Assembly (NCBI RefSeq): GCF_000236685.1
Contig: NC_016633.1
Location: 3,066,001 to 3,130,000, forward strand
Length of the DNA: 64,000 nucleotides
Direction: 5' to 3'
Source: Sphaerochaeta pleomorpha str. Grapes
GTDB taxonomy: Bacteria > Spirochaetota > Spirochaetia > Sphaerochaetales > Sphaerochaetaceae
Of the stretch, positions 1-10,056 are shown piece by piece. The notes under the pieces are model-generated. The model did not search any database, had not been told where the DNA came from, and saw only the letters and a program-made list of their open reading frames with translations. Position 1 is the first letter of the stretch. Each line of letters begins with the position of its first letter. A program made the position numbers and the translations under genes.

Positions 1-964
1 CGAATCGGTGATGGACCAAAGTAATGCATGATGCCGATGATTGTATCGGAAACATCGTTGGCTTGCATGAGATGTAATCACAGTGAGATTGAAGTGCGGT
101 CGAGGTGTCTATTTAGAACACAAGTTTCCATATACCACGGTTCATCATCATTGCTGTAACAGTAATAACTGAATATCCGAAAGGAATAGGTTTTGATAAT
201 TTTTGACAACTGATGCCAACGGGGGAGCCAGCAATGACTAGTCCCCTTGGCGGAATGAAACAACTGCAGGGGTATTTTGCTGGAATGGAAAACTATCCAA
301 GTGGCAATAACAGACTGCCTCGCCTCGGGTATCTCCGATATGTTTCGTCATTATTTAAATCTGTTTGCATTTGGGCCCAAGGGAATGGGGGATACCGCTC
401 AAGCATTGGGACCCGGACTACATATCCCCAGACAGCAATTGCGATGGTAGAAGTAATTGACTACTGCTCAAGATCAAAAGCTTCTCTTGGCTGTTTCCCC
501 AAAAAATTCTTCAAGGTTTGAGGCTGAACGGAGAATAGTATTATCCACACGACTTCATTCGTCACGTTTATATCGAGGCAACAATAGATACAATCGTTGA
601 CGAATAGGAGCCAGTTGTGTCCCCTTTATGAAAGTAGCGGATACATTGGGCAATATGGAACGAGACATGCCAGAAGCGTCCACAGGCGGCATACATTTCA
701 TCAACCAACACTTACCGCTAACTCCTCCGGTGAATCTACCGCAACCTAAAAGGGTGGCAATAGTCACTTGACTGATTGCCTTGGTTTACTAGAGAGAATT
801 TTATGAAGGATAAACATGTGTTGAAAATTCATTTTTTGTTCATATGGAGACATTAACGTTCAAAGACATGAATGCGCTTGTGTGAATACTGGACAATCAC
901 GGCAAATCGCCGGGTGAGTAGGCCGGGGTCAATTCCAACTGACGAACGGTATATGAGGTGAGGT
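1..964. other. Region without a supportable gene
   Basis: I see no convincing gene in the first 964 bases. Short open frames exist on the plus strand (213-521 and 628-771), but they lack a good ribosome binding site and recognisable motifs. The protein-like feel of one unopened plus frame around 300-440 suggests the stretch may contain decayed coding sequence. The bases just before 965 carry a GAGGTGAGG ribosome binding site for the next gene. Confidence 0.4.
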
Positions 965-2479
965 ATGAACAGAAAAGAGAATACGATTCTGGTTACCATT
1001 GTTGCCAATTTATTGTTGGTTAGCCTAAAGTTCGGACTGGCGATTTGGTCCGGCAGTTTTGCATTGCGGGCAAGTGCTTGGCATTCCATGGGTGATGTGT
1101 TCATTTCCCTTTTTGTACTCGCAGGTCTGATTGCTGGTCGCTGGGAGGCAAAACGACGTCATCGCGTGGGATTAATAGAGAATATCGTTGCCTTGGTCGT
1201 CTCAGGATTCATTTTCTACGTGGCGTATACTATTTTCATTGAGGTAGTTCTTGCAGGCGAGCAAGCCGGACTGCGCAATCCATGGTTGGTGGCGCTTACG
1301 TCCCTACTTACGATTGCGGTAACCTACTTCATTGCCCGGCTTAAAAATTATGTGGGCAAAGCCACCAATTCTCCAAGTCTGATTGCAAGTGGCTATCATT
1401 CCCGAATGGATATGTACGCTTCAGCACTGGTAGTGACGAGTCTGATCGCTTCCGCTCTAGGTCTCGGTTCCCTGGATCTTATCGTCTCACTTGCTGTTAT
1501 TCTGCTCGTCCTCAAATCTGGATGGGAGATAGCAGCATCGGCAATAAAAGCTCTCTTCTCTGGTGGTCTTCTCAATCTGGAGGAGGATAATATCGCTCGC
1601 GTGAGGCGCCATACCAAGCGCTTCGCATCTATCGGTATTGGGGCACTAATAATCGGGATATTCTTATCAGGCGTCTATGCCATTCAACCTGATGAACGCG
1701 GTATCGTTCGGCAATTTGGTCAAGTAGTTGCTGATGTGGGACCGGGTTTGCATTATCGATTGCCGTTGGTCAGCCGGATGGACCGGGTAGCTCTCGACCG
1801 GGTGAGGCAACTGCAGACCGAGAACACTCTGGTGCTTACCGGAGACACCAACCTGATCGAAGTCAAGGTGGGTGTCCAGTACATCGTATCGGATCCAAAT
1901 GCATTCCTTTTTAATGTTGTGAACTCCGAGCAGCTTGTAGAACAAGAAGCTGAGTCATCCGTCCGACAGATTGTCGCGCAGCGAAGTGTTGATGAGCTTC
2001 TAACCACCGGAAGGGGGGAGATCAATAACCAAGCGAAGAATCTAACCCAGGCGCTGGTTGATGAGCATCAGGCTGGGTTGAAGATTGTAAATGTACAGCT
2101 ACTCGCGGTTAATCCTCCCTCCTCGGTTGCAGACGCATTCCGTGATGTATCCAGTGCGCGGGAAGACAGGAGCACATACATCAATGAAGCGATGGCCTAC
2201 CGAAATGAAGTCATCCCGTCTGCTCGGGGCCAGGCTGTTGGTATTATAGAGACCGCGCGGGCGGAAAAGACTCGAAAGATCGATTTCGCGATTGGGGAAG
2301 CGGCAGGCTTCGAGTCTCAACTGGCAGCCTATCTGGTTGCTCCCGGTGTGACCCGAACCCGTCTCTATCTCGAGACGCTCGAGAGAGTACTACCAAGTGT
2401 CAACAAATTTATCATCGATCCGACTGTACGGACCGACGGTACCGAGTTGTGGCTCACGAATCCTGAGGCAACGAAATGA
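965..2479 (+). CDS. Cation diffusion facilitator-HflK/SPFH fusion protein
   Basis: This 504-residue protein joins two families. Residues 1-200 are a cation diffusion facilitator membrane domain with several hydrophobic helices and both metal-site motifs of that family: H40-S-M-G-D44 and H145-S-R-M-D149. The usual cytoplasmic C-terminal domain of the transporter is replaced, after a short basic linker, by a further membrane segment (222-240) and an HflK-type SPFH domain starting at QPDERGIVRQFG. It is the first gene of a four-gene operon with hflC-like, a second hflK-like and a parvulin gene, so a role in a large membrane SPFH assembly controlling protease access is likely; metal transport is an inference from the retained ligands. 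The start follows GAGGTGAGG closely. Confidence 0.85.
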   Translation: MNRKENTILVTIVANLLLVSLKFGLAIWSGSFALRASAWHSMGDVFISLFVLAGLIAGRWEAKRRHRVGLIENIVALVVSGFIFYVAYTIFIEVVLAGEQAGLRNPWLVALTSLLTIAVTYFIARLKNYVGKATNSPSLIASGYHSRMDMYASALVVTSLIASALGLGSLDLIVSLAVILLVLKSGWEIAASAIKALFSGGLLNLEEDNIARVRRHTKRFASIGIGALIIGIFLSGVYAIQPDERGIVRQFGQVVADVGPGLHYRLPLVSRMDRVALDRVRQLQTENTLVLTGDTNLIEVKVGVQYIVSDPNAFLFNVVNSEQLVEQEAESSVRQIVAQRSVDELLTTGRGEINNQAKNLTQALVDEHQAGLKIVNVQLLAVNPPSSVADAFRDVSSAREDRSTYINEAMAYRNEVIPSARGQAVGIIETARAEKTRKIDFAIGEAAGFESQLAAYLVAPGVTRTRLYLETLERVLPSVNKFIIDPTVRTDGTELWLTNPEATK

Positions 2480-2597
2480 TGTCAAGGAGCATTGTCTCTG
2501 CGGAAATTTAATTGCCTCTCGATCAGGATCATTTGTCCATTTCAAAGGATGCCAGGAGGGACTTGATGCCCTTCCAAAGTATTATAGGAGGAACGTT

Positions 2598-3494
2598 ATG
2601 CGTGTGTTTCGTTACCTTATTCCGGCGCTGATTGCAGTTTCAGTCATTGTCGTTGGACTATCACTGTTTCAGGTAGACACTACTGAATATGTTATTGTTA
2701 CTCAGTTCGGCAAGCCAGTCAGGGCGATTACCGAGCCAGGTTTGTATGGTAAGTGGCCTGCTCCCGTACAGAGCGTCATCCGACTGGACCGGCGCTTGCA
2801 GATGTACAACGTAATGGAGACTGAATTGCTTACGAAAGATAAGAAGAATATCTTGGTCGAAGCCTATACAACATGGAAAATTGACGATCCGCTAAAATTT
2901 TTCACGAGTGTACGCGATCCTTCGGGGGCTAATAGCCGTCTCTCTGACATCATGTCGTCTGAATTGGGGGTGGCTCTGAGCCAATATGACTTGACAAATC
3001 TGGTCACGACAGATCCCGCATCGATGCAACTGACGACCATGACAGAACGGATCACCAACCAAGTTGCACTTCGAGTGGCACCTTACGGATTTTCCGTTAC
3101 AGATGTAAGGCTCAAGATGCTTAATTTCCCAGAGGCGAACCGACAGAGTGTTTTCCAGCGGATGCGTGCCGAACGTCAAAGAATCGCTCGGCAGCTACGA
3201 TCCGAAGGAACTGAGCTGGCTACCGTCATCCGTGCTGAGGCGGAGGCTGAACGGACAACAATCCTATCTGAAGCCCAGAAGCAGGCAGAACGTATCAGGG
3301 GAGAAGGAGAAGCTGAAGCCATTAGAATCTACGCCGAGGCATTTGGCCAGGATCCGGAATTCTACCAATTCCTACGCACTCTCGAAGCCTATGACGATGT
3401 CATTACACCGGGAACGACGCTCATTCTTCCCTCCGACTCCGAGTTGCTAAAGTATCTCGATGCTGATGGCACAGTCGTCCGACCCGGAGCCTGA
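2598..3494 (+). CDS. hflC: HflC-like SPFH membrane protein
   Basis: A 298-residue HflC-family protein. HflC and HflK form a membrane complex that encloses and modulates the FtsH protease in bacteria. An N-terminal membrane anchor (about residues 5-23) is followed by the SPFH domain (TEYVIVTQFGKPVR, EPGLYGKWP) and a long charged coiled-coil rich in EAEAE and AERIRGEGEAEA. I chose the ATG at 2598 because TAGGAGG lies just upstream; the reading frame stays open further upstream, but that part has no family similarity. It lies between two HflK-like genes. Confidence 0.88.
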   Translation: MRVFRYLIPALIAVSVIVVGLSLFQVDTTEYVIVTQFGKPVRAITEPGLYGKWPAPVQSVIRLDRRLQMYNVMETELLTKDKKNILVEAYTTWKIDDPLKFFTSVRDPSGANSRLSDIMSSELGVALSQYDLTNLVTTDPASMQLTTMTERITNQVALRVAPYGFSVTDVRLKMLNFPEANRQSVFQRMRAERQRIARQLRSEGTELATVIRAEAEAERTTILSEAQKQAERIRGEGEAEAIRIYAEAFGQDPEFYQFLRTLEAYDDVITPGTTLILPSDSELLKYLDADGTVVRPGA

Positions 3495-3514
3495 AAGCGT
3501 AAAATGAGGAGATC

Positions 3515-4687
3515 ATGATGAATGACAGACATTCGAAAAACGATTCTTCGCCGGAATTCGAAGCAGATTCGAAACAGGTTGCAGAGGACATGAACGCAAA
3601 TAAATCCGAACCAGTCTTGAATAGGTTGCGTCAGGTTATCCATCGTGTTCGTGGAATGGTGAGGAAGGGATTTGAATCACAGGAAGACGGATTGTCACCA
3701 TTGGACGATGTGAAGAGTGCGTTTAAACATCTGGACCTTAGATTCATTGTAATGGCAGCAATATTGCTGATCATTCTAGTTTACATACTATCAGGCGTAT
3801 ACACTGTCCAACCTGGAGAAATAGGAGTGGTTCAACGGTTTGGCCGGGTGATCGCGACAAATGTGCCCGCCGGTTTGCATTATCGTTTACCATGGCCCAT
3901 TGAGTCTGAAACAGTTGTGAATATCGCACAGGTTCGCCGAGAGAGCGTGGGAGTATCGGAATCAGAGGAACATCCGCTTCACCTTGATGGTCCTCGAAAA
4001 CTGCAGGTTTTAAGTGGAGACACGAACATCATCGACTTTGAGGTAATTGTCCAGTATCAAATCAATGATCCTGTTGCTTATCTGTTCAATATCGACTATC
4101 CCGCGTACCAGTTGGTCAGGGATAGTGTTCGATCGGCGGTCGCTGGTCTCAGCGGGCGATCAGCAGTGGACGATATCTTGACAACTGCAAGACAGCAATT
4201 GCAGAACGATGTGCGTGATAAGGCTCAATCCGTGCTTGACGGATATGATAGCGGCATTCGCATCATCAGCACGAGTTTCCAGAAGGCATATCCCCCAGAA
4301 GTTGTAGCCGACGCGTTTCGTGATGTCTCGAGTGCAAGAGAAGACAAGGATAAGATGGTAAACGACGCTGAGGGGTACCGCAACAGTGTGGTCCCACAAG
4401 CAAGGGGCGAGGCGAAGAGCATCCTGTCCCAAGCAAAAAGCGCGGCACAAGCTCAAAAAGATAAAGCCGCAGGTGCTGCCCAGAGTTTTAATGCCGTACT
4501 GGCTCAATATCGTACGAACAGCAAGATTTTTGGAGAGGATGTGACCAAATTCCGATTGTATCTGGAGAAGATGGAGAAGGTTCTGCCCAAGGTGAACACG
4601 TATGTTGTTCCGCCATCCGAGAAAATTGATCTGCGTATTCTGAATGGAAGTAGAACGTCAACCTTTCCACCAAAACTGGACAGATGA
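3515..4687 (+). CDS. hflK: HflK-like SPFH membrane protein (second copy)
   Basis: A 390-residue HflK-type protein. Residues 1-80 are a polar cytoplasmic segment, then a single membrane helix (about 79-96), then the SPFH domain beginning VQPGEIGVVQRFGRV with the GLHYRLPWP signature shared with the CDF-HflK fusion two genes upstream. The segment ADAFRDVSSARED is nearly identical in both HflKs, showing that they are paralogues. It should partner HflC from the gene just upstream in a hetero-oligomeric membrane cage. TGAGGA precedes the start by a few bases. Confidence 0.88.
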   Translation: MMNDRHSKNDSSPEFEADSKQVAEDMNANKSEPVLNRLRQVIHRVRGMVRKGFESQEDGLSPLDDVKSAFKHLDLRFIVMAAILLIILVYILSGVYTVQPGEIGVVQRFGRVIATNVPAGLHYRLPWPIESETVVNIAQVRRESVGVSESEEHPLHLDGPRKLQVLSGDTNIIDFEVIVQYQINDPVAYLFNIDYPAYQLVRDSVRSAVAGLSGRSAVDDILTTARQQLQNDVRDKAQSVLDGYDSGIRIISTSFQKAYPPEVVADAFRDVSSAREDKDKMVNDAEGYRNSVVPQARGEAKSILSQAKSAAQAQKDKAAGAAQSFNAVLAQYRTNSKIFGEDVTKFRLYLEKMEKVLPKVNTYVVPPSEKIDLRILNGSRTSTFPPKLDR

Positions 4688-4702
4688 GAGGAGAACGAAA
4701 GC

Positions 4703-6829
4703 ATGATTGAAGGCTGGCGACAGATATTACGTGACATTAGGGCTGCTTTAAAATTGCCGGTAAATGGATCAAACACACATCCGGGACAGAACGGTGATCA
4801 ACGGAACCCTGAGCAACTGGCGGGAGGAGAACCACCGGTCCATGGAAGTGATGCACAGATACTTGAGATGACACGTACGAAGAAGAATATTGAAGACGAT
4901 TCGCCACAGGTGTCTGATCTGAGCGAACAGCAAACCAATAAGATGGCTGAAAGCAAGATTCGTGCAAAAGGGTTTTCCGTTAGCTATACAGTGAAGTGGT
5001 GGATTGTTGTGATGATCGTGGTGTTGATTGGCACTTCGCTGTTGTTCGGTGAGAAGTTGTTCGGCAAAAGCGCACCGGCTCCGGGAGTCGTAGCGACTTT
5101 TGTTGGGGGGCAAGTAACTGTTGGGGATATACGAAAGCACATCGAGGAACTTGCGCTGAATGAACCTCAACTGAACGAACAGCTGCAAACTATTGAAGGT
5201 TATCGTGCGATGGTTGAGGAAATGGTATCGGACGAGTTGGTGCGGCAATGGTCGAAGACACGTGATGTTAAGCAAGAACAAGATTTCCGCCATGTGATGG
5301 AGCACATCGAAGAGGACATCAACCTTGGAGATATCGATGCAGCTCTGCACGAGAAGGGGATGGGGGTGAGTGAGGAGGATCTCCAGTCGTATTACGATGC
5401 CAATCGGGAAGATTTTGGTGAACTGACACTTACCCAGGCAAAGGATGATATCCGGTTGTTCCTGCAATCACAGCGGGAAGGAGAATTTGTCAAGCTTTAC
5501 ATTGATAATTTGAGGACTAATGCCAGCATCACCAGTAATCTTGAGCTACTTGAAGTACCAGAACCTAGCGAGTCGGACTACCTCAGGTTTTTTTCCGAAA
5601 ATGAGGAGAAATTTCAAGTACCAGCAAGGATACAGGTGGACGAAATCCGGATACCCGTTGGTGCTGATATCGAAGCGGCAAGGAACAAGGCTTCCCAAAT
5701 TCTTATTCGTTTACGGTCAGGTGAGACCTTGGGTGCCATTGGTACGACATCGGGAACATCTGTAAAATCGGGGTTGATTGTGAACAATGGCCAGAACCCA
5801 CCAGGTTACGATGAAGTTCTTGACAACTTGGATTACAAAGAGTTCAGTGAAGTGTTCCTGGCAGGAGAGTCCTTCTACATTCTTCGCCTGATCTCGAGAG
5901 AACCTCAGCGGACATTGACACTTTCCGAGGCTAAGCCAGCCATAAGGACTATTATTCTTCCGGAAATACAGGACCGATGGTTTGATTCAAAGAGCGATCA
6001 AACTTTGTTGACCGTTAATGGCCAACGACTGACTGTGGGAGAATTCTGGCAGGAATTCAAGGAACTCCCGACAAGTTTTGCATTGGAGTATCAAGGCATA
6101 CCAGGGTGGAAACTCCTTGCTGAACGATTAATCGATCGTCTTTTGCTATTGGATGACAGTTCGAGGCAACTGACAGATTCCGATGATTCCATTGCCATTG
6201 AAGAAGCCCAACTCGATGTACTTGCCCAAATGATGGAGCAGGAAGAGGTTGACGATCTCATTGAGGTGACTGAACAAGAGACCAAGACATATTATGAGGA
6301 AATCAAGGAAAAGCTTGTAAGACCACCACAGTCCCAAATCCGATTCATCATGGTGGATTTAGGCCAGTCCGAAGAAGATTCTCGCCGTGCGTGGGATCGT
6401 GCAAAGGAAGCCTACGAATTGCTTGTTCCTGGTCTCTTCAGAGATGGTTCGGATTTTGCCGATGTTGCTCGGGAATATTCTGACGATGAGACCACCGCCG
6501 AGCAGGGCGGCCTGTTGGAGGGCTGGATTGGTGAAGGTCCTGATCTATTTATGGAAACGGAAGTCCATAGTTTCCACCAATCGGTTATGGCGATCGATGT
6601 TGGAGAAATCAGCCGACCGTTTGAATGGAATGGGGCTATCTATATCATTCAGGTTACGGACAGGACCGAAGCAGAACAACTTACATTTGAAGAAGCCAAA
6701 CATTTCTTGGATGAGGATTTGCGTTCCCAGAAACATAAGGAGCTTCGCGATAGACTGTCTTCGAAGCTCATGGAGCGGTACGATGTCGAGTTCTATGAGA
6801 AAGAGCTGAAAGCGGCTTTCGATGAGTAA
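4703..6829 (+). CDS. Membrane-anchored parvulin-type peptidyl-prolyl isomerase
   Basis: A 708-residue protein of the PpiD/SurA type, expected to fold or guard exported proteins outside the inner membrane. About 98 polar N-terminal residues are followed by one membrane helix (99-117), SurA/PpiD-like helical regions, and a C-terminal rotamase domain at about 545-655 (FADVAREYSDD, EQGGLLEGWIGEGPD, then a final IYIIQVTDR strand). The long cytoplasmic N-terminus is unusual for PpiD, which normally starts almost at its anchor. It ends the SPFH operon, 15 bases after the second hflK, which fits an envelope quality-control unit acting with an HflKC-type complex. Confidence 0.85.
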   Translation: MIEGWRQILRDIRAALKLPVNGSNTHPGQNGDQRNPEQLAGGEPPVHGSDAQILEMTRTKKNIEDDSPQVSDLSEQQTNKMAESKIRAKGFSVSYTVKWWIVVMIVVLIGTSLLFGEKLFGKSAPAPGVVATFVGGQVTVGDIRKHIEELALNEPQLNEQLQTIEGYRAMVEEMVSDELVRQWSKTRDVKQEQDFRHVMEHIEEDINLGDIDAALHEKGMGVSEEDLQSYYDANREDFGELTLTQAKDDIRLFLQSQREGEFVKLYIDNLRTNASITSNLELLEVPEPSESDYLRFFSENEEKFQVPARIQVDEIRIPVGADIEAARNKASQILIRLRSGETLGAIGTTSGTSVKSGLIVNNGQNPPGYDEVLDNLDYKEFSEVFLAGESFYILRLISREPQRTLTLSEAKPAIRTIILPEIQDRWFDSKSDQTLLTVNGQRLTVGEFWQEFKELPTSFALEYQGIPGWKLLAERLIDRLLLLDDSSRQLTDSDDSIAIEEAQLDVLAQMMEQEEVDDLIEVTEQETKTYYEEIKEKLVRPPQSQIRFIMVDLGQSEEDSRRAWDRAKEAYELLVPGLFRDGSDFADVAREYSDDETTAEQGGLLEGWIGEGPDLFMETEVHSFHQSVMAIDVGEISRPFEWNGAIYIIQVTDRTEAEQLTFEEAKHFLDEDLRSQKHKELRDRLSSKLMERYDVEFYEKELKAAFDE

Positions 6830-7209
6830 AAATTAAATATTCACGAACGGTTGGATTCGATTGCACTATTAGCCTTCCTGTTCTTTGAATTATATCATTG
6901 ACCGCGTTAAGGATCTCTAGGGAGACGTAGTGACTGAGCTCGACGGCGGGTATGATCAGAATCCGAGAGGCAGGGATCGTGTTCATAGACAGGTACAATT
7001 ACACCTTGGACTCTACTGGTGTATCATTATCCAGACCGATTGTGTGTTCAAGCATCTTTTCCTGGTTTAGGGAAGTTTGATAAGGAAGGTTGGTAAGATA
7101 CATGCCGCATCAGATTTTGGTTATGAATGGTTCCCTTAGTGCCTCAATAACAGTGATAGGTAATTGAGTATGCTTGATATTAGTTCCATTCCCACATATG
7201 ATTATTTGC
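6830..7209. other. Intergenic region between the SPFH operon and the two-component pair
   Basis: About 380 bases with no gene I can support. No clear intrinsic terminator follows the isomerase stop. A minus-strand open frame (6768-6998) contains a hydrophobic, protein-like stretch but lacks a ribosome binding site and family signature. The promoter of the response regulator should lie here but I cannot place it. Confidence 0.3.
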
Positions 7210-7917
7210 ATGTCAACGCGGAAAAATTTGAAAGCCCGAGGAACAGTTCCAAGCATATTGGTGATAGATGATGAAGTTGCATTCGCGGACTACTTGTGTC
7301 GAGGCCTGAGTTATGAAGGATACAAAGTAACGGCTGCGCAGAATGCTGAGGAGGGTTGGGATCTGATCTTGCTTAGTAATCCAGACCTTGTGATTCTCGA
7401 CGTTGGATTGCCGGACGTGGATGGAATAAGTTTATGCCGTTCCCTTCGGCTTGAAAGACACCAAATGCCCATTTTAATGCTTACCGCACGTATCAATGTA
7501 TCTGATCGTGTATTGGGCTTGAATGCAGGCGCAGATGACTATTTACCGAAACCGTTTGCGTTTGATGAACTTATTGCAAGAATTTCAGCTCTGCTTCGCA
7601 GGACAGGTGCCAACGGCGATCAACTATGTCTTGGTGATTTGAGCCTTTATTCCCAAGAGAGAAGAATTCGAAGAAATGACATCACCATTTCACTGACACC
7701 AAAGGAGTTTGAACTGTTATACTTGCTCTTTCAACACCCCCGGCAGATTGTCCCCAGAGAGACAATATTATCTCATGTTTGGGGATTTGAGTATGAGCCG
7801 GAATCGAACGTCGTTGAGGTTTACATTCGCAGGCTTAGAAAAAAACTTGGCCCTCCGAATATGATAGAGACAGCTCACGGTCTTGGCTATATCTTACGGG
7901 AACCCGACCGAGTATGA
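7210..7917 (+). CDS. OmpR/PhoB-family response regulator
   Basis: A DNA-binding response regulator of 235 residues with this start. The receiver domain has the acidic pair in ILVIDDE, the phosphorylation site Asp in VILDVGLPD (residue 64 from this start), the conserved Thr in LMLTAR and the Lys in PKPFAFDEL. The C-terminal winged-helix domain has LTPKEFELLYLL and VVEVYIRRLRKKLG. The start is uncertain: a TTG at 7174 and an ATG at 7198 are in the same frame, and no start has a strong ribosome binding site. Its last bases overlap the kinase gene by 4 (ATGA), so the two are a translationally coupled pair. Confidence 0.9.
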   Translation: MSTRKNLKARGTVPSILVIDDEVAFADYLCRGLSYEGYKVTAAQNAEEGWDLILLSNPDLVILDVGLPDVDGISLCRSLRLERHQMPILMLTARINVSDRVLGLNAGADDYLPKPFAFDELIARISALLRRTGANGDQLCLGDLSLYSQERRIRRNDITISLTPKEFELLYLLFQHPRQIVPRETILSHVWGFEYEPESNVVEVYIRRLRKKLGPPNMIETAHGLGYILREPDRV

Positions 7918-9293
7918 TGTTATCATTGCGTCAACGTTTGATTATATGGCAAATGGGGTTCTTTGTAACAGCACTGGTGTCATTTGCGGCCATTTCGTAC
8001 AGCTTCCTAGCTGTAGGTATGGAATCTGGAATCGATGAAACATTGCGTGAAAGGGCAGAACATGTATCCGAAGCCCTTCAGGAGGTCCCAAACCGAGGAT
8101 TTGATATGATAGATAGCGCAACTGACGACTTTACGCAGTTGGGGGTTTATGTCCAAGTTTTAAAACCCGATGGAGAAGTAGTTGCTCGCTCTTATAACAT
8201 TGGACCGCACAGTCTCCCAGTCGACCAAGCTGTTATTGACCAAGTTCTCGGTGGCGATACACCCTACACAACGACTACTTTAAACGATCAACAGATTAGA
8301 CTCTATTATCAGCCTATTATTCGGGATGGAATCCCAGTGGGTGTGGTACAAGTGGGTCAATCACTTCAGGAATTGACTGAAACGCTGTTGCGGTTGAAAG
8401 CTCTTTATATGATTGGGATTGTCGTAACCCTCCTACTGGGAACTGGAATCAGCTTGTTCTTGCTTCAACTGAGTCTACGGCCTATTGTGGAGATTTCACG
8501 AACTGCGACTTTTATCTCCGAATCCGTCGATCTGAAAGCAAGATTACAGTATCGAAATGTTGGTGACGAAATTGGGCAGCTTATGCATGCATTCAATCTG
8601 ATGATGGAGCGACTGGAAACCGTAGTTGATTACCAGCGAAGATTCATCGCCGACACAGCTCATGAACTTCGAACGCCGTTGGCGACCATAAGGGGCAATG
8701 CCGATCTTCTGGTTCGCTTCGGACAAAATGCCGAGCGGAGGAATTTGGCTATTGCAGGTATTAAACAAGAGACTGACCGTACCACCCGTCTCGTGACAAA
8801 CCTTCTTTTAATTGCCCAGGCGGATGCCGGTCTGGTAATGGTACCAACACCGCTCGAGTTGGATGAGATCCTTTTGAGTGTCTACGAACAACTAATTTTC
8901 TTGCCAGGCAAAACAAGGGTTGTTTTAAAGCGGTGTGATTCCACAAAAGTGATGGGCGACAAGGACAGACTCAAGCAAGTTATCCTAAATCTGGTTGATA
9001 ATGCTCTTCGTCACACCGACCCTTCGGGTAGGGTGGTTTTGTCTTTGTGTTCCGATGAAAGGACGGCCCAACTCACCGTGAGTGATACTGGAACAGGCAT
9101 CGCTGAAGCCGATTTGCCACACATCTTCGACCGATATTACAAAGGTTCCGGTAAATCGTCGGGCTCCGGGTTGGGGCTTTCGATTGTCAAGTGGTTTGTC
9201 GCCGAACACTCTGGTGAAGTAAGCGTTGAGAGTAGGTTGGGGTATGGGACAACCTTCACCATTAGCTTGCCTACCTTGAGGGAGAAGGAATAG
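7914..9293 (+). CDS. Two-component sensor histidine kinase
   Basis: A 459-residue membrane kinase partnering the regulator upstream. It has a membrane helix near residues 9-30, an extracytoplasmic sensor of about 130 residues, a second helix (about 163-187), a HAMP linker, the dimerisation/phosphoacceptor box with His in FIADTAHELRTPLA, and the ATPase domain with N box NLVDNALRHT, G1 box DTGTGIAE and G2 box GSGLGLSIVKWF. All catalytic motifs look intact. The stimulus cannot be read from the sequence. Possible links to the envelope operon upstream rest on proximity only. Confidence 0.9.
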   Translation: MMLSLRQRLIIWQMGFFVTALVSFAAISYSFLAVGMESGIDETLRERAEHVSEALQEVPNRGFDMIDSATDDFTQLGVYVQVLKPDGEVVARSYNIGPHSLPVDQAVIDQVLGGDTPYTTTTLNDQQIRLYYQPIIRDGIPVGVVQVGQSLQELTETLLRLKALYMIGIVVTLLLGTGISLFLLQLSLRPIVEISRTATFISESVDLKARLQYRNVGDEIGQLMHAFNLMMERLETVVDYQRRFIADTAHELRTPLATIRGNADLLVRFGQNAERRNLAIAGIKQETDRTTRLVTNLLLIAQADAGLVMVPTPLELDEILLSVYEQLIFLPGKTRVVLKRCDSTKVMGDKDRLKQVILNLVDNALRHTDPSGRVVLSLCSDERTAQLTVSDTGTGIAEADLPHIFDRYYKGSGKSSGSGLGLSIVKWFVAEHSGEVSVESRLGYGTTFTISLPTLREKE

Positions 9294-9478
9294 TCGAACA
9301 GTATATAGATTATGGCATACAGCACGGATACAGGATTGGGCGGGTTTTCTGATTTTGGTCTTGCTGGAGTTCCTCGGAGGACGAGACCTACAACAGTTAC
9401 GCGTGGAACCAGTTTTTCTGCGACGGTAATTAAAGTAACTACAGGTGTAAGAAGCGACAAGTCTTCATACGGTATAAT

Positions 9479-10056
9479 CTATACTTGGATCTCCATCCCA
9501 TTCTTGAAAATAAACCGCACATCTTCTTTGCTGTAGATCACAGCATGATCGGCAAGGAAATACCAAAGGTGCTCGGTGAATTCGGTAACCACACCCTCCT
9601 GCTTCTTCAACCCTTGAGAAACAGTTCTGTTTTTGTCTTTCAAGACTTCCGTTCATGTATCGCGCCTTCCAAATTTGTCAGATGTTTGTTGACCTCGGTG
9701 TACTCGCTGCTAAGTTGTTTGAAACGGTCCTGATATGTGTGCTGGTCCATTGCTACATTGGCATTCTCGGTATTGAGTTTTTCCATGCGTGAGACAATTT
9801 CGCGACGTTCAACTCTCACCGCTTCCAGCTGTGCTTCATTTTGGGAAGTGTTGAAGATTTCTTCGGTTAGCTTCCCAAAGTTTCCTATGATTTCATCCTT
9901 ACGAGTGATGATACTGTTGACCGCTTTTACGAACATGTCTTGCAATGCATCCTCATACAAGTGTGGAGAGCTGCACTTGTGGTGACGATCAGCATATTTT
10001 TCATTGCACTGCCAGACAATCTTAATGAAATATTGGGAAGAGCTGTCCTCACAGTT
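9479..10056 (-). pseudogene. C-terminal fragment of a large serine recombinase, frameshifted
   Basis: Only the distal part of a large serine recombinase remains. It begins with the zinc-ribbon-like segment IVWQCNEKY and KCSSPHLYEDALQDMF, continues through the coiled-coil (MEKLNTENANVAMDQ), then hits a stop near 9640. The family sequence resumes in another frame with LKKQEGVVTEFTEHLWYFLAD and VRFIFKNGMEIQV before the natural stop at 9479-9481. The catalytic N-terminal resolvase domain and the recombinase domain are absent. It sits next to the left edge of the prophage, where many phages of this type carry their serine integrase, so it may be the dead integrase of this element. Confidence 0.75.

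Noticed and set aside
213..521. Plus-strand 102-residue frame
   Set aside because: No ribosome binding site, no motif and a composition unlike neighbouring genes; at best decayed sequence.
9312..9536. Plus-strand frame after the histidine kinase
   Set aside because: It overlaps the end of the recombinase remnant on the other strand, lacks family features and has no good ribosome binding site.
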